From: Argyresthia goedartella
Taxonomy: Eukaryota > Arthropoda > Insecta > Lepidoptera > Argyresthiidae
Reading direction: 5' to 3'
Length of the DNA: 64,000 bases
Assembly (NCBI GenBank): GCA_949825045.1
Contig: OX463815.1
Span: forward strand, 27,581,356-27,645,355
The notes beneath the pieces are model-generated. The model did no database searches, was not told where the DNA came from, and worked only from the letters and a program-made list of their open reading frames with translations. The position numbers and the translations under genes are program-made. This document shows, piece after piece, positions 1-11,317 of the stretch (positions within the stretch are counted from its first letter, which is position 1; each line of letters begins with the position of its first letter).

Positions 1-1570
1 TTCGAACCACACATTATTATTTTTTCAATCTTAATATGTGCGTGGCTTGGACATTTAAAAAATTTAATGGAACATTTTTTATTATTCAAGTTTAAACGAA
101 CGACGAAAGAAAAGAACCGATTAACACCTAATTCATTAACATCAATATTTCGGTTGATTCAACGGAATTAAGAACTAGAATTGATCGGATATATTTATAT
201 ATATGATATAATGCTGTATGTCCTTAACACAATCTACATTTTTTGTCACACAGTCGAGTAGAAAACAGTGATTTACTGATGCAACAATACTGAGTCCTGA
301 GTGTTGTTTGAAAACCGATAGTGACATCTCTAGATCGACGAGTTTCCGCACACCTAATGAGTTCTACCTAGTATACCCCTTTTCTAGATCATTATGCGAA
401 AGAACATGAGTGATCAGTTGCTTCTGAATTATGTCAAACTCTATCTAGAACTATATCTATAGTTCTCCAACTATAACATTCATTACAACTTTTCAGTTAG
501 GTACGTTTAATATAGGTTTGTATATTAGTAATATCAAGTAATATAAACTGGAGCCCAGATAATGGAAACTCTCATAATGTTCGGAATGTAGGGAAAATAT
601 TTACACGGGCTGAGCTAAAGGATTACTTAAAAGCTTCATTTTCACGTCATCAAATGATAACAATAAGTAAACGATTTTTTATTGTTTCAACAAAGAAAGT
701 TAAAGCATGAGGTTGAAGGGACATTATGGACTAGTTATGAATAAAAAAGGCTTATCTACTTATGTAATTAAAGAACCTACATATTATTTCACAAAAGTAA
801 ACGTTTAGACAAATACCGGGATGCATTAATGTAACTTAGCCTTGGCTTGATGGTCCAAATACCTTACTTTCGTTGCTTACAAATTAGATTTTTACGTGAT
901 CTTTTAACCCCATGCAATATTTAATTCTACTCACTTACTAAATATTGAGCGCAAGCGAACAAAACTTCGTGAACAAACTTGCATAAGTCAACATCAAAAA
1001 TCGCTTAGTTAGTTTTGGAAGTTGTGTCCTCATATGTCAGTAACATACTGATAGTGTAGGTATCATAAAAATACCTTATAAAGAGACATAACAAAAGAAT
1101 CACAAAATATGCATTACAAAAGTGATAACAAACGAATTACGTGAATAAAAAAACTAATTATTTGAATTATAAAACATTCTGCGATAATAATGCTTAAAAC
1201 AATGTTATATGGAAAGCCGTTCGAAACATTAATTATAAATGTAACAATTATTATTTTACATTTACAAATCAGCCTTTAGTAAATCTCAAGTTACACAAAA
1301 TAGGAGTACTTAGTTGTTTCTTTTTACTAGGTTGTTGATCATGGGTGCGAATAAATAATCAAATGAGTTTACACGAGTTAGCGAAGCTGACGCATTCGCT
1401 TACCCGTGTAAAGGGTATTTTGCTGTTTTTGCTCAAACGAAAAGTTTTTCGAAGTTATCGCAAATTCGCACCGGATTTGAATTTAGTATTTCTTCTCCTC
1501 TTTGGAAATATTCTGTTCTTCTTAACATTTTAGAAGATTTAACAAAAAACACGTTAACCAATATTCTTAA
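1..1570. other. AT-rich non-coding stretch
   Basis: No supported gene. The longest open frames are about 60-70 codons, strongly AT-biased, and show no domain-like composition or convincing splice context. I see no long inverted or tandem repeat. Confidence 0.7.
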
Positions 1571-1574
1571 CTGT

Positions 1575-2723
1575 AATTTTGGCGACCGAAGCTGAACCCA
1601 AGCCGCCCTTCCCATGAGACACGGTGGTCTGAGGATCCGCAAAATCTCAGACGTGGCGCTACCGGCCTTCTTGGCCTCGGCTTACAGCACGCGTGACCTC
1701 TATATCTTAACACCTTAATGCATGGCCTGCCCGAAGTGGATCGTGATTTTCAACCTTATTACTTGGTAATAAAGTTCAAAACCTATGAAACCATATATGG
1801 GTTAGTATGCAGTAAAGGTGAGGTACCCATCACTTGGTGATGTAGTGGTCACGTGTCTGGCCGAGGCTACGAATGCCTGGACGCAAGTCTGTTAGCAAAA
1901 TTATCCCATTTACTATAACTCCGAAAGGTTGTGGGACGAGCCGCTCTGCACTAAATCACGGGACGACCTGCTGGACTCGGCCCATAGCCCAGCAAGTGCG
2001 CTCGCCTCCTCGCAACCAGGGAGAAAGAATCTGGACACTGGCTGCACGCGATCCCGTAGAGGCGCATCGGTTACCTTGCTCGATCGAGCAACATTGACAC
2101 TCGCCGTCTGCCTGCGACTTGGCGTCAGAACCAACGAGCCACATCGCTGCCGCTGCAATGTCAGGGTGGACCAACTTGGACACCACGGCCTCTCCTGTCA
2201 GCGCAGCGCCGGCCGTTGGTCCCGTCGTGCCAGCCTCAATGACGCCATCCGTCGGGCCCTTGCCAGCTGTGGCGTGCCTGCCGTTCTGGAACCGAGCGGC
2301 TTGGCGCACGATGATGGCAATAGGCCAGACGGAATGACACTCATTCCCTGGCAGAACGGAAGGTCGCTGGTTTGTGACGCGACTTGCGTTGACACGCTGG
2401 CTCCGTGTTACATAACGGTGACCTCTGCCACGACCGGCGCTACGGTGGCAGTGGCAGAGGGTCTCAAACGTCGCAAGTACCCCACACTTGTCGAAGACCA
2501 TGTTTTCGTGCCATTTGGCTTTGAGACCTTCGGGCCGTGGGGCCCTGACGCTCGACGAGCACTTAAACATATATCTAAGCGGCTAGACGAGTCAGGGGAC
2601 CAGAGAGCTGGCACATACCTCGCTCAACGCATCAGCAATGCGATACAGCGTGGTAACGGTGCAAGCGTTCTGGGCATCCTCCCGCCCGGCAGCGATCTGG
2701 GCGAATTTTTTCATTTTGTTTAG
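1575..2723 (+). pseudogene. Retroelement remnant with zinc-knuckle/PD-D endonuclease-like C-terminus
   Basis: This is a GC-rich island (visibly above 55% G+C) in AT-rich DNA. An open frame of 264 codons runs 1929-2723. Around residues 74-90 it has a C-x-C...H...C cluster (CRC, then GHHGLSC), then a basic patch, then RPDG at residues 132-135 and VCDATC with Asp150. That order (zinc knuckle, RPD, about 14 residues, D) resembles the restriction-like endonuclease end of RLE-type non-LTR elements and of RT-linked ORFs scattered through animals, oomycetes and dinoflagellates. Upstream, 1606-1675 reads PMRHGGLRIRKISDV in another frame, a typical C-terminal RT segment. Around 2030-2075 the coding sense moves through three frames (HWLHAIP, then VEAH, then the 264-codon frame). 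So the copy is decayed and its RT palm is missing or lies in the unreadable part 1740-1925. Assignment to a clade (for example Utopia-like) is inference only. Confidence 0.6.
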
Positions 2724-2823
2724 TTAGTTGTACCTTGTAGTTTATTTACGTTAATTTGTTACTGTTATTAATTAAATTGTCAAACTGTATTTCTTATTTA
2801 TCAAATTTCCTTTCCTGTCCATC

Positions 2824-2885
2824 ATGGTTTGCTGCAAAAAATCTATTTTTAGAGATAAGCTCGCCTTTGTTCATGGTTTTTTTAC
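2824..2885 (+). repeat. Interspersed LINE 3'-tail motif, copy 1
   Basis: The stretch gataagctcgcctttgt with its tggtttgctg lead-in recurs at 26.5 kb, around 38.4/39.9 kb and, diverged, at 61.0 kb. It lies about 100 bases after the stop of the retroelement frame ending at 2723, so it could be that element's 3' UTR or a separate fragment. Confidence 0.5.
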
Positions 2886-3030
2886 ATTAAAATTTATCTG
2901 CAGATGTCTGTTTTTTGTATTACAATAAAAATACAAATTACGAAATCGTTATAAAAAATAAGTTATGTTGCTCTGTTAGTCCTCTATTCTTTGGTTAAGA
3001 AAAAGCTTTTTTAACATTTGGATTCCTATA

Positions 3031-4338
3031 TACATAGTCAGGTCATAAGTTCTGTCACATGTGCAATATGAAATAATTTAGACATGTTTATTATTTATGT
3101 AAACATTTATATAGCAAAATGAACTTAATAAAACATAGATTCTTATGGTAATAAAGTTTATTCAAAATGACCCCCGCGATTTTGAATACAGGCCTTTATT
3201 CTGCGCGGCCAGTCGTCTATCGCAGCACGAACGAGGTCCATGTCAATATCGGCGGCTGCCTTAATCAAGGATGAGTGACTCCAAATCAGGATGAGGCTTT
3301 GAGCAGGCCTTTTCCTCCAAGTGTTGCCATATCTTGTAATCTAACGGACTCAAATCTGGACTGGAGGAGGGCCAGTCTTCGTGCCGGATGAAGTCGATTT
3401 CACGCGCCGCCAGCCAGTCTTGTGTGCTTTTCGCTCTATGAGCTGGCACAGAATCTTGTTGGAATACCCAGTGCCTGTTATTAAACATGGTATGAGAAAC
3501 AGGTTCCACAAGGTTCTTGAGGACTGTATTTTGATACACAACTGCATTCGTTTTTACGCCTTTCTCACAAAAATGTACCTCAGTTAAGCCCCAATAAGAG
3601 ACTCCCAACCAAACCATGAGCGAGGATGGAAAATGACCTCGTTGGACACGCGGAATACGGTTGCTCGCTTCTTCACTGCTGTGTGCGTACACCTTATCAT
3701 TTTGTTTGTTGTAGCTCTCTTCCACGGTGAAAATTTTTTCATCCGAAAAAAGAATTTCCCGATGCTTTTTTCCCGCGTACCGCTTCAACAAAGCGCGGCA
3801 TCTCTTCAGTCTCAGGTCCATTAAACGAGCGTCCAAACGATGTCCTGTTTTTCTTCGATATGCCCTAAGCCCTAAGTCTTCATTTAACACCCTTTTCACC
3901 GTGGTCCTGCTTAACCCCATCTGAAGGGCCAACAGTTTCTGCTTACGTATGGGATTTCTTTGAATTCGCGCCTTCACAGCTTTTATCACTGTTGGAGTCC
4001 TAACAGAGCGAGGGCGACCACTTCTTGACCTGTCATCTACACTAGAGTCTTCATTGTATCGTTTTATGGTACGATAAACGAATCTTTTGGTTATATTCAA
4101 ATTTTTCAGTAAGTCGAAAATCTGAATTGGCGCATTACCGCAACGATGCAACGCAATAACTGCGACACGGTGTTCTTTAAGTGTCCACTCCATATTTAAA
4201 AATGAGGAAAATTCTAAAAAGTACACATTTTCATTTTCATGAAAAATTCTAAATTCGAATTCAATAAACTTTTTTGTGGCCAGCGTTCTAAATTCAAAAG
4301 TTTTTATTGTGTGACAGAACTTATGACCTGACTGTGTA
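3031..4338 (-). mobile_element. maT-family mariner, near full length
   Basis: Terminal inverted repeats of about 28 bp face each other: the left end reads tacatagtcaggtcataagt from 3031, and the right end is its reverse complement ending at 4338, with one mismatch (t/c). TA dinucleotides flank both ends (3029-3030, 4339-4340), as expected for Tc1/mariner target-site duplications. The 1.31-kb length is normal for mariner. The transposase is on the minus strand between the repeats. Both TIRs, the TA duplication and an almost unbroken coding region suggest a fairly recent insertion. Confidence 0.92.
3158..4193 (-). pseudogene. maT (DD37D) mariner transposase, one frameshift near the C-terminus
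   Basis: Cut-and-paste DDE/D transposase. I start it at the ATG at 4193 (MEWTLKEHRV) because the longer open frame up to 4418 crosses the right TIR. The N-terminal half holds two helix-turn-helix DNA-binding units: the first around residues 5-50, then a GRPRS hook, then a second around QMGLSRTTVKRVLNEDLG. Catalytic Asp residues lie in FSDEKIF, VFQQDSVPAHRA and SPDLSPLDYKIW. Exactly 37 residues separate the second and third, the maT signature (DD37D), not DD34D mariner or DD34E Tc1. In frame, translation stops at 3261-3263. Moving one base near 3264-3275 restores a family-like tail (RAAIDDWPRR...GGHFE) that ends at 3158-3160. The total then comes to about 344 codons, the usual size. So a single-base insertion inactivates, or at least truncates, this copy. 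Confidence 0.92.
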
Positions 4339-4344
4339 TATGGC

Positions 4345-6980
4345 GCTCTGTTACTTTTATAATAGAATAGTGACTCTACAGAGTAATAAATCAGGAACGC
4401 GTCTAAAGGCGTCGTCAAGCCGCTTCCTTATAAGTTAGTGACAAGTTGAGAAATGCTTTTTTGCTGCCAACTGGGCGCTTAATTTGCAACCGCATGTCTG
4501 AGATGTCTTACCCATACGCTGGAAGAGTTTGCTGATAGTGTTGTTTCCAGAACAAGCCACGTGCCACTTTTAATTACTCCGGTAAACGATTAAGAAAATT
4601 ATGGAATTTAAGGGAGTTGGTGCCACTATTTGCAACTTGATATACATTCAGCGGAGAGTTTCTAAAATGCATTCCAATACGACTGTAAATTGGCATAAAA
4701 AGTATAAATTTAATAGCAATAGCAAGAGTTATTCAAAATAGCGTCGAAGTATCAAGATATAGACGGTAATTTTAATGGTTATATTGGCCGCAATAATATT
4801 ATTAAGTACTTACTTCCTCGTCAATTCATTATAAATACAATGTTATTCAAGATATTCGAGATAAATAAAATGTATTATGGCTTACACTGGACATAATCAA
4901 GATACCTTCGACTAGACAAGGCTTTTCGAGGCAAGTATTCCTAGCTGGTGATCTCCTTGATTCGATATAAAGACCAATATAATTTAAATAACGACATCAA
5001 CGACACCCGGTATAGATAATGTCGGCACGTGCTCCTACTACTATAGGAAAGCCTGACGACATTCTGAATTACGCCTTGGGCCTCAAGATAAGAGGTTCTA
5101 TTACTGCAAGAACCGATGGATAAACTACTAGTGGCATAATCGGCAACTCTCCTTGACAATGTGTCAAACGACAAAGAGGTAGCATTTGTCAGGACTGGTA
5201 ATGTTAATGTGTCCCACCCACTTGCTTACAGTAAATTACTCAAGTTATACAGCAATAGTATAGCAGATTATTTATGCATACAGATGATGTGTACGCAAGT
5301 ATATTTATTACGCTATCAAAGTTGAGAATTCATAAACATTAATGGCAAATTTTAATTGACTGGTAACTCTTGAATCGCGAGATTCGTTGAAGACACTTAC
5401 ATCTTCTACATGCATTAATAGCATAAATGTATTTTCGTAGAGCTTCTATTTATCATTTAAACTTTGCTTTTTCAACTCTATCTCCTAGATAAAACAGCGA
5501 TACCAATCAAGCTAAGTTTCGTCGATATTAACGATGGAGTTAACATTTAAAACAAAACAACTTTTTAGCCAGCAGATAAATAGGGAAGATTGTGCACTTA
5601 TATAAGGACGCCATTACCACTTTCATAGACCAGGGCAGGTCACCAAACTAGTCTAGTACTGTGTGTGGTCGACGTAACCCAACGTAATCAATGCACCATG
5701 CTACATGCAGTAGTAAGGGGTAGAAGACAACATAGCAGTTATGGGTATGTAGATTTTATATCAGAGGTAACCTATTATATAAGCCCCTCTATCAGTGACT
5801 GGTTTGCATCTGATGCGCAAGAAAATAATCAATAGCAGCGGTGATAGACTGTCACGCAAAAACAAGTGTAAAATAAGTTTGATATTTGTATTTGGGGTGT
5901 CAGATATACGTAACAGTTAAAGTTACACTCCTGGTTAGAAATATTTTAAGGAGGAGATAAACCAACTCGTAAATCCTGGTCAATTAAAAAACCTTATAAA
6001 GTGGCACATACTCTACTCGTATGTGCACATACTCTACTCGTATAAGTCAACTGAATGCTCAATACATAAATGATTTGACATGGCACAAGCTGCATGTATC
6101 TTTGATTAACGCCTTTTCTCTGTTTGGTGTACTTTAACTAAACTTCTGTCATTCATTCATTATGCTGCATTGCATTACATTTCGTTCCTAGAGTTTCTTA
6201 ACCGATATTACAAGTAACAAGCCCCAACACCTTTGACCTCGTCTCGCATAATTATCTCAAAACGTGACATTTTGAAATTGTATTTTACGGATAATCACAT
6301 AAACTTTTTATATTTTACTATACTTGGTAGCACTGTGCCTGCCATCTTTTAAAGCAAACGGCGTTAAGTATAGCTGTTGAATTATTAAGTTCGGATAACA
6401 TTCACAGTATTAATAACATTACGTATTATTGATAGTCGAGGAACATTCAAAAGAATTAAATCATAATTATTTGTGCTATAGATGTGTCCACTGGGTGACC
6501 GCAATCCATTGTTAGGCAGGTTTGCAATAAAAATTGCCATTGAGTCGATAAAAAAACAAACAAGGAAGTCGTTTATAACAAGCTTCATACATTGTTATTA
6601 GACATCTTCTCTAAAGAGGCCTAGTCACAGGAAACTAGGTAGTTAACTACCAACTTACAATTGTTGCAATAAAAATCTTGCAAGTCCGAAATAAGGTTTA
6701 TTTTGCTTTAGCTGACGGTAAGGTTAGGTTTGTAAGTTCTAACTATGGTGTTTAGAGGTAACCAAGCGTTTAATGAATGCGTCGTTGGACGGATGAGATT
6801 CAATGCCAAACCTCCAACATCGTAAATACACATGGTTAGAGTAATTAAAACAAGCTTGTATGTGTGTGAAAATACGCATGTAGTGAACTATTTACCTCAG
6901 AGGTAATCGTGCTATGATGTAGCGGAAATTTTAATAAGATTTTCAATAAGTACTTCCATAAACTGTTCTTTGATGACCTC
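4345..6980. other. Long stretch without recognisable genes
   Basis: AT-rich sequence with scattered frames under 80 codons and no recognised element. The only repeat I see is a two-unit tandem of 21 bases at about 6004-6044 (gcacatactctactcgtat twice). Confidence 0.6.
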
Positions 6981-6984
6981 TGTG

Positions 6985-7200
6985 GCTTTGCGGCTAACCT
7001 AACTCGCGAGAGGTCCCGGGTTCAAGCCCCGGCTGGGGATAAAAGAAGAAAAAAACAGGTCTTGGATGTTTATATGTGTGTGATGTGGCTGTTTCTGGTT
7101 CCCTTGACATAGGGTATCCTAGTGTGGGGTCAGAAGAAATGTATTGGCCTGTATATAAATGTTTATGTTTATGTTCAAAGTATAAATCCTCAATCAATCA
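6985..7200 (+). mobile_element. tRNA-derived SINE, family A, copy 1
   Basis: The sequence ggttcaagccccgg at about 7019-7032 is a good Pol III B box inside a tRNA-like head. It is followed by a tail shared with other copies (cttggatgttta, ctggttccc, gggtatcctagtgtgggg). Copies of the same family lie at 16.75-16.99 kb (minus), 53.37-53.56 kb (minus), 54.57-54.78 kb (plus) and, 3' part only, 57.61-57.73 kb. No cloverleaf with a usable anticodon arm is evident, so this is a retroposon and not a tRNA gene. Confidence 0.8.
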
Positions 7201-7361
7201 CTGTTTATACATTTTCTACCATTCTCTCAGAGCGGGGTAAAATTTTACGATTTTCACCCAAATTTATTTTCCATAAAGCTAAATTTACGTGATAGTTTTC
7301 CTTGTTATTGCATCGCTGGCAAATATCTCTTTGTTAAATAAACTCTTCTATGGTTATAATG

Positions 7362-7580
7362 TACAAGGTGACATTTAATTAGCTGACCATATTTTGGGGA
7401 ATGATAGTATCCATTATTATGAACAACAGTACATTGACCCGATCAGCTGATTACAAGTTACTAAGGGAGACCCAAAAATTTATTTCGTTTACGACCATAT
7501 GTTTCTTGGGGAAAGTTGTTCATAATAATGGATACTATCATTCCCCAAAATATGGTCGGCTAATTAAATGTCACCTTGTA
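7362..7580. mobile_element. 219-bp foldback MITE with 66-bp TIRs
   Basis: Positions 7362-7427 and 7515-7580 are inverted copies of each other over 66 bases with one mismatch (agctgacc versus ggtcggct). The ends read TA-caaggtgaca...tgtcaccttg-TA, consistent with a TA target duplication and Tc1/mariner-type mobilisation. The 87-bp interior has no coding potential. A decayed single arm with the same end is visible around 38140-38190. Confidence 0.9.
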
Positions 7581-8360
7581 TATGATAAATATTTCTGAAA
7601 GTAATATGTCTATAAGAAATATTTCTAAAGTTATACTTAATTAAAACTTTTTTTTCAGAAAATGCAAAGAATAATGACCACCGATAATTAGGCAAAATAT
7701 CTAATTTAAAGTGTGTATGTAGCTCACCTCTCAGTTTCTGTATTATCGTTAAAGTAGCCTACATCTTCGAAGATGATAGCACAAGAAGGAAAAGAAGTAT
7801 AACTACTCAGGCGCAGTCGCGGCATAGTTAGAGTTCACGGCCACTCGGCTTGCGTAACCGAACATTATGCTTGTGTGACGAGCTCGTTCCATCGGTTAAG
7901 TAACTACGTTGCAAAGTTTTGTGTAACTTAACTTAAATTCTCATTTTAATAGGGTTATTTTGTAGGGTGTAACTTACTTTACACCCTTCTTAAAGAGGTC
8001 AGGTAATCTTTCATTTTGTAACCGATTTGAGAGCTATTTATCACTTCTCCGTACATTTTGAATCGATCAGACGACAGGTTCGTCTAGTACCACTAGAAGC
8101 CCTGAGCTTAGTACCCAGGAGTACTATTGGTCCATGTGCTAAGTACGACTACGCGACTTGAATGTAATTTCATACTTTTAACTGACTCTAAACTCAACTT
8201 AGTAGTTATATGTTCATATCCTGTTCATATCATAGTTATATGTTCCAAATATATATATTTTTTCAGACATTACATCCATTTTGTTAGTAATCAATACAAT
8301 CTTACATGACTAAAAATATGTTAGCAGGCTCTATTTCTATTTATAATTGTATTTGACCAG
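7581..8360. other. Non-coding, nothing recognised
   Basis: AT-rich. A strong pyrimidine tract with AG at about 7650-7659 looks like a 3' splice site, but the frames after it close within about 12 codons. Confidence 0.5.
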
Positions 8361-8534
8361 TGTCTGGTAGACGGGGTGTCAATTTGGCTCGCGACCACAA
8401 ACAGTACGGTGCTCCGGCTGGCGCGTAGTCTCGCGAGCGTAGAAGCAGTCGACGCGCGCCTCCGCGAACATCTCCGACGCACTACATACGTGCTGAATAT
8501 AGTAGCACGGCAGCCGCAGCAGCCCTCTGAATGA
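8361..8534 (+). CDS. Candidate 3'-terminal coding exon, unknown protein
   Basis: A sharply GC-richer block of 174 bases sits in AT-rich surroundings. A pyrimidine-rich stretch ending atttgaccag (8351-8360) could be its acceptor. From 8361 a frame of 57 codons stays open to TGA at 8532-8534, with about two thirds G or C at third positions, unlike the flanks. It opens CLVDGVSIWLATTNSTVLRL, then SLASVEAVDARLREHLRR and YVLNIVARQ, which looks like a long amphipathic helix. I do not recognise the family. The opposite strand is also open in two frames over the same block, so strand is uncertain; I prefer plus because of the acceptor and the helix-like composition. No partner exon was found. Confidence 0.35.
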   Translation, partial: CLVDGVSIWLATTNSTVLRLARSLASVEAVDARLREHLRRTTYVLNIVARQPQQPSE

Positions 8535-9660
8535 GTTATTAAATTGTACACAGGGCATGTAATGAGTTCTTTGTAAATTTAGTCCACAGGCAGCATAATG
8601 TGAGTTTGACTTGAACTGTACATCGCGTATACCTGTGGGATATCATATTCTCTCTGAACGCCAGTGCCCTTCGTTCCCTCTCGATACTATCGCCCTATAT
8701 CCTGTGTTCTGGATAAGCTCAAAAGAAATGTCAGTCAAACATTGCCAAATCTGAATTTAAACGGCAATTACCTGAATTTCAACTATAACTATCCATCGTC
8801 TCCACTAGCCTCTCGTTGCATAATGCACTGCAATAGAGGTCAAAACACATCAAAGTTGCGAATGGCAATACAATGTTTATTATTTAACAGAATATCTAGA
8901 ACCTGACGTGCCTTTTCAATGCCTGCTTGTGATTTACGAGTAGCCATCAATTGGCTAAGCTATACATTGTGAAATATATCTATTGTCCGTGTAAAACGTT
9001 TTGTAACATATCTTTTAATACAAAATTGCTCATGTAACCTGGACACGGACTTCATAAAATCATTTTTGGTCTAGCTGGCAGGAACTTTGTTTGAGGCACT
9101 GATATAAATACATAGTAATGAGCTGTAAAAATATTGTATTTTGAATTATAGAAGGAGTACTGCATACCACCAGTAAAACAGTAGATTTAGCAGCACTCAA
9201 GAAACTCCTTAGTCGTTGACGATAGATGAATATTGTATGCAAAAGATAAAGACACAAGATAAAAATACAAGAAGAGTGTAAGAGTGTAAGCTGGCACAAA
9301 TTCTGATTTGAGGCGAGTTTTTTTTTGACATGACTTATTTATTATTTGCCACCAATGACCAATGAATCCTGATTGCTTATTTGTGAAATTTATTATCGAC
9401 TAAATAAAAGTGTTTTTAAACGAAAAGACAGTATATTACAGTGTGAAATAGTGCTTGATGATGCAGTAAATAAGCATAGTAAATATAATCATAGTATAAC
9501 AATCCAGGATATTTCACTTTTTACAAGTAAATTTTACTTTTCAAAACCTTTGCCGATCATAAATAATGAGCAAATCTTGCTTTTGACGTAGGAAGTTACA
9601 AAGCAAAAGAAATTCCCATTTTGTCGTGAAATAACCAAATATTTACAACTCGTAAAAATT
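8535..9660. other. Non-coding flank of a LINE
   Basis: No supported feature. Open frames at 8664-8906 and 9373-9591 are AT-rich and have no family resemblance. Confidence 0.5.
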
Positions 9661-9663
9661 ATT

Positions 9664-11170
9664 AGCTCGGTGATAGACGAACTTGCCTCTCATTTAGCTA
9701 AAATCTTCAATAAATTTGTAGATGAGAGTACTTTCCCTGATCTCATAAAACACAGCAGGCTAGTACCTTTATTTAAAAGCGGCGATAGGGGTGACCCCAC
9801 AAATGTCAGACCAGTCTCAGTTCTACCCGTATTAAGTAAAATATTTGAGAAGATTATATTGGGTCAGTTGGTGGCGCACTTCAATGCGCATCAAATTCTC
9901 CATAGCCAGCAAATTGTATTTACAAAAGGGCGGTCGACAACAGATGCTGGAGTAATGTTAGTTAAACATATTTTTAATGCGTGAGAAGATCGTATGGACG
10001 CTATAGATGTTTTTTGTGAACTTTCCAAGGCATTTGACTGTGAAGACCATAAAACATTGCTCTTGAAGCTAAAACATTACGGCATAAAAGGCAATAGCTC
10101 TAAGCTGATGAGATCGTATTTAGAAGGGAGGGTTCAAAAAGCTGACATTAATAGGACAAAATCGTCGGGTTCTCAGGTGAAGATGGGAGTCCCATAGGGA
10201 TCTATTCTGGGGCCGTTCCTTTTCCTCATGTATTTAAATGATTTGCCATTCATGGTACAAAACATGTCAGATATAGTATTATTTGCAGATGACACGTCAC
10301 TAGTTTTTAAAGTTAGGAGGCAAGAAAATGACTTACAGGAAACAAATAATGCTCTCTCGCGACTACTAGACTGGTTTACTGCCAATAACTTGCTTCTGAA
10401 TTCAAAAAGGACAAAGTGCATAAAATTCACTTTACCTAATGTAAGGCAAGTTGATAGTAATATTGTATTGGGGAAACACAAACTAAAACTAGTAGATGGA
10501 ACTGTATTTCTCGGCATCACTATTGATGCCAAACTACAGTGGGGTCCCCATATTGTAAAATTAGCACATAGACTTCGCTCCGCAGCATATGCGGTTAAAA
10601 GAATCAGGGAATTGACTGACGTTGCAACTGCTAGGCTTGTATATTTTAGTTATTTGCATAGCATTATGTCCTACGGCATATTACTATGGGGATGGGCTGC
10701 TGACATGGAGACCATCTTCATTTTGCAGAAGAGAGCGATCCGGTTTATTTACAAACTAGGATAGAGAGTCTCTGAGAGATATCTTCAAAGAAACCAACAT
10801 CCTAACAGTTGCAAGTCAATATACCTATGAAAACATAATGTATTTGAGGAAAAATAGTAGCTTTAAAACCATTGATAGCCGCCACAGTGTGCAAACTAGA
10901 AATAAACATAAACTTTCTTTTCCAATGTTCAGGCTCACAAAAGTTAATAGTTCTTTTATGGGACACTGTATGCGTTTCTACAATAAAATTCCGCAAGAAA
11001 TACAAAACCTAACTGCAGCTCGATTCAAAAAATGTATAAAGCACACTTTGTGCACAAAGGCCTACTACAAAATTAATGATTTTTTACAAGACACCGACAT
11101 CTGGAAGTCTACCAGTTCATTGCACCCTATATATTATGTAATAATTAGGCTCTTTCTTATTGTTATATAA
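9664..11170 (+). pseudogene. LINE ORF2 reverse transcriptase (CR1/Jockey group), decayed
   Basis: Reverse transcriptase of a non-LTR retrotransposon. In order: LVPLFKSGDRG and RPVSVLPVLSKIFEKII (finger region), FCELSKAFD (motif A), GVP-stop-GSILGPFLF (motif B), LFADDTSLVF (motif C), NNLLLNSKRTKC, VFLGITIDAKLQW and the C-terminal YNKIPQEIQ region. Three lesions are clear. A TGA at 9982-9984 replaces the Trp expected after the HIFNA motif. A TAG at 10195-10197 replaces the Gln of motif B. After TAG at 10762-10764 the homology moves to another frame for the last third (10838-11170). The motif A Asp appears as Glu. Few lesions suggest moderate age. The EN domain is absent here but present in the copy at 28 kb. 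Confidence 0.92.
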
Positions 11171-11252
11171 TGCTTGCTTGATTATGTTATGACGTTCATT
11201 AAGTCTCAATTTTTGTGCTATTATGAATAAAAATCTTTGAACTTGAACTTGA
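9664..11252 (+). mobile_element. 5'-truncated CR1/Jockey-group LINE, copy 1
   Basis: A non-LTR retrotransposon fragment beginning inside the RT domain and ending in a short ttgaac repeat (11233-11252), a microsatellite-like 3' end typical of CR1-type elements. The same 3' end recurs at 27.44 kb (reverse) and 50.2-50.5 kb, so this is a dispersed family. Truncation at the 5' end is the usual result of target-primed reverse transcription. Confidence 0.88.
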
Positions 11253-11317
11253 ACTCTTAGGTCAAATTTAAAAATGATAACATTCCTTTTAATCATCATT
11301 TACTTTCTTATTTTCAG

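Noticed and set aside
1956..2570. 204-codon frame on the minus strand
   Set aside because: Shadow of the GC-rich retroelement coding region on the plus strand; no motifs of its own.
4194..4418. 75-codon N-terminal extension of the transposase frame
   Set aside because: It crosses the right TIR and leaves the element; family length and the MEWTLKEHR start support 4193.
7019..7050. tRNA gene
   Set aside because: Only the B-box half resembles a tRNA, the element recurs five times with a SINE tail, and no cloverleaf with an anticodon arm can be drawn. The same applies at 54.62 kb and 45.05 kb.
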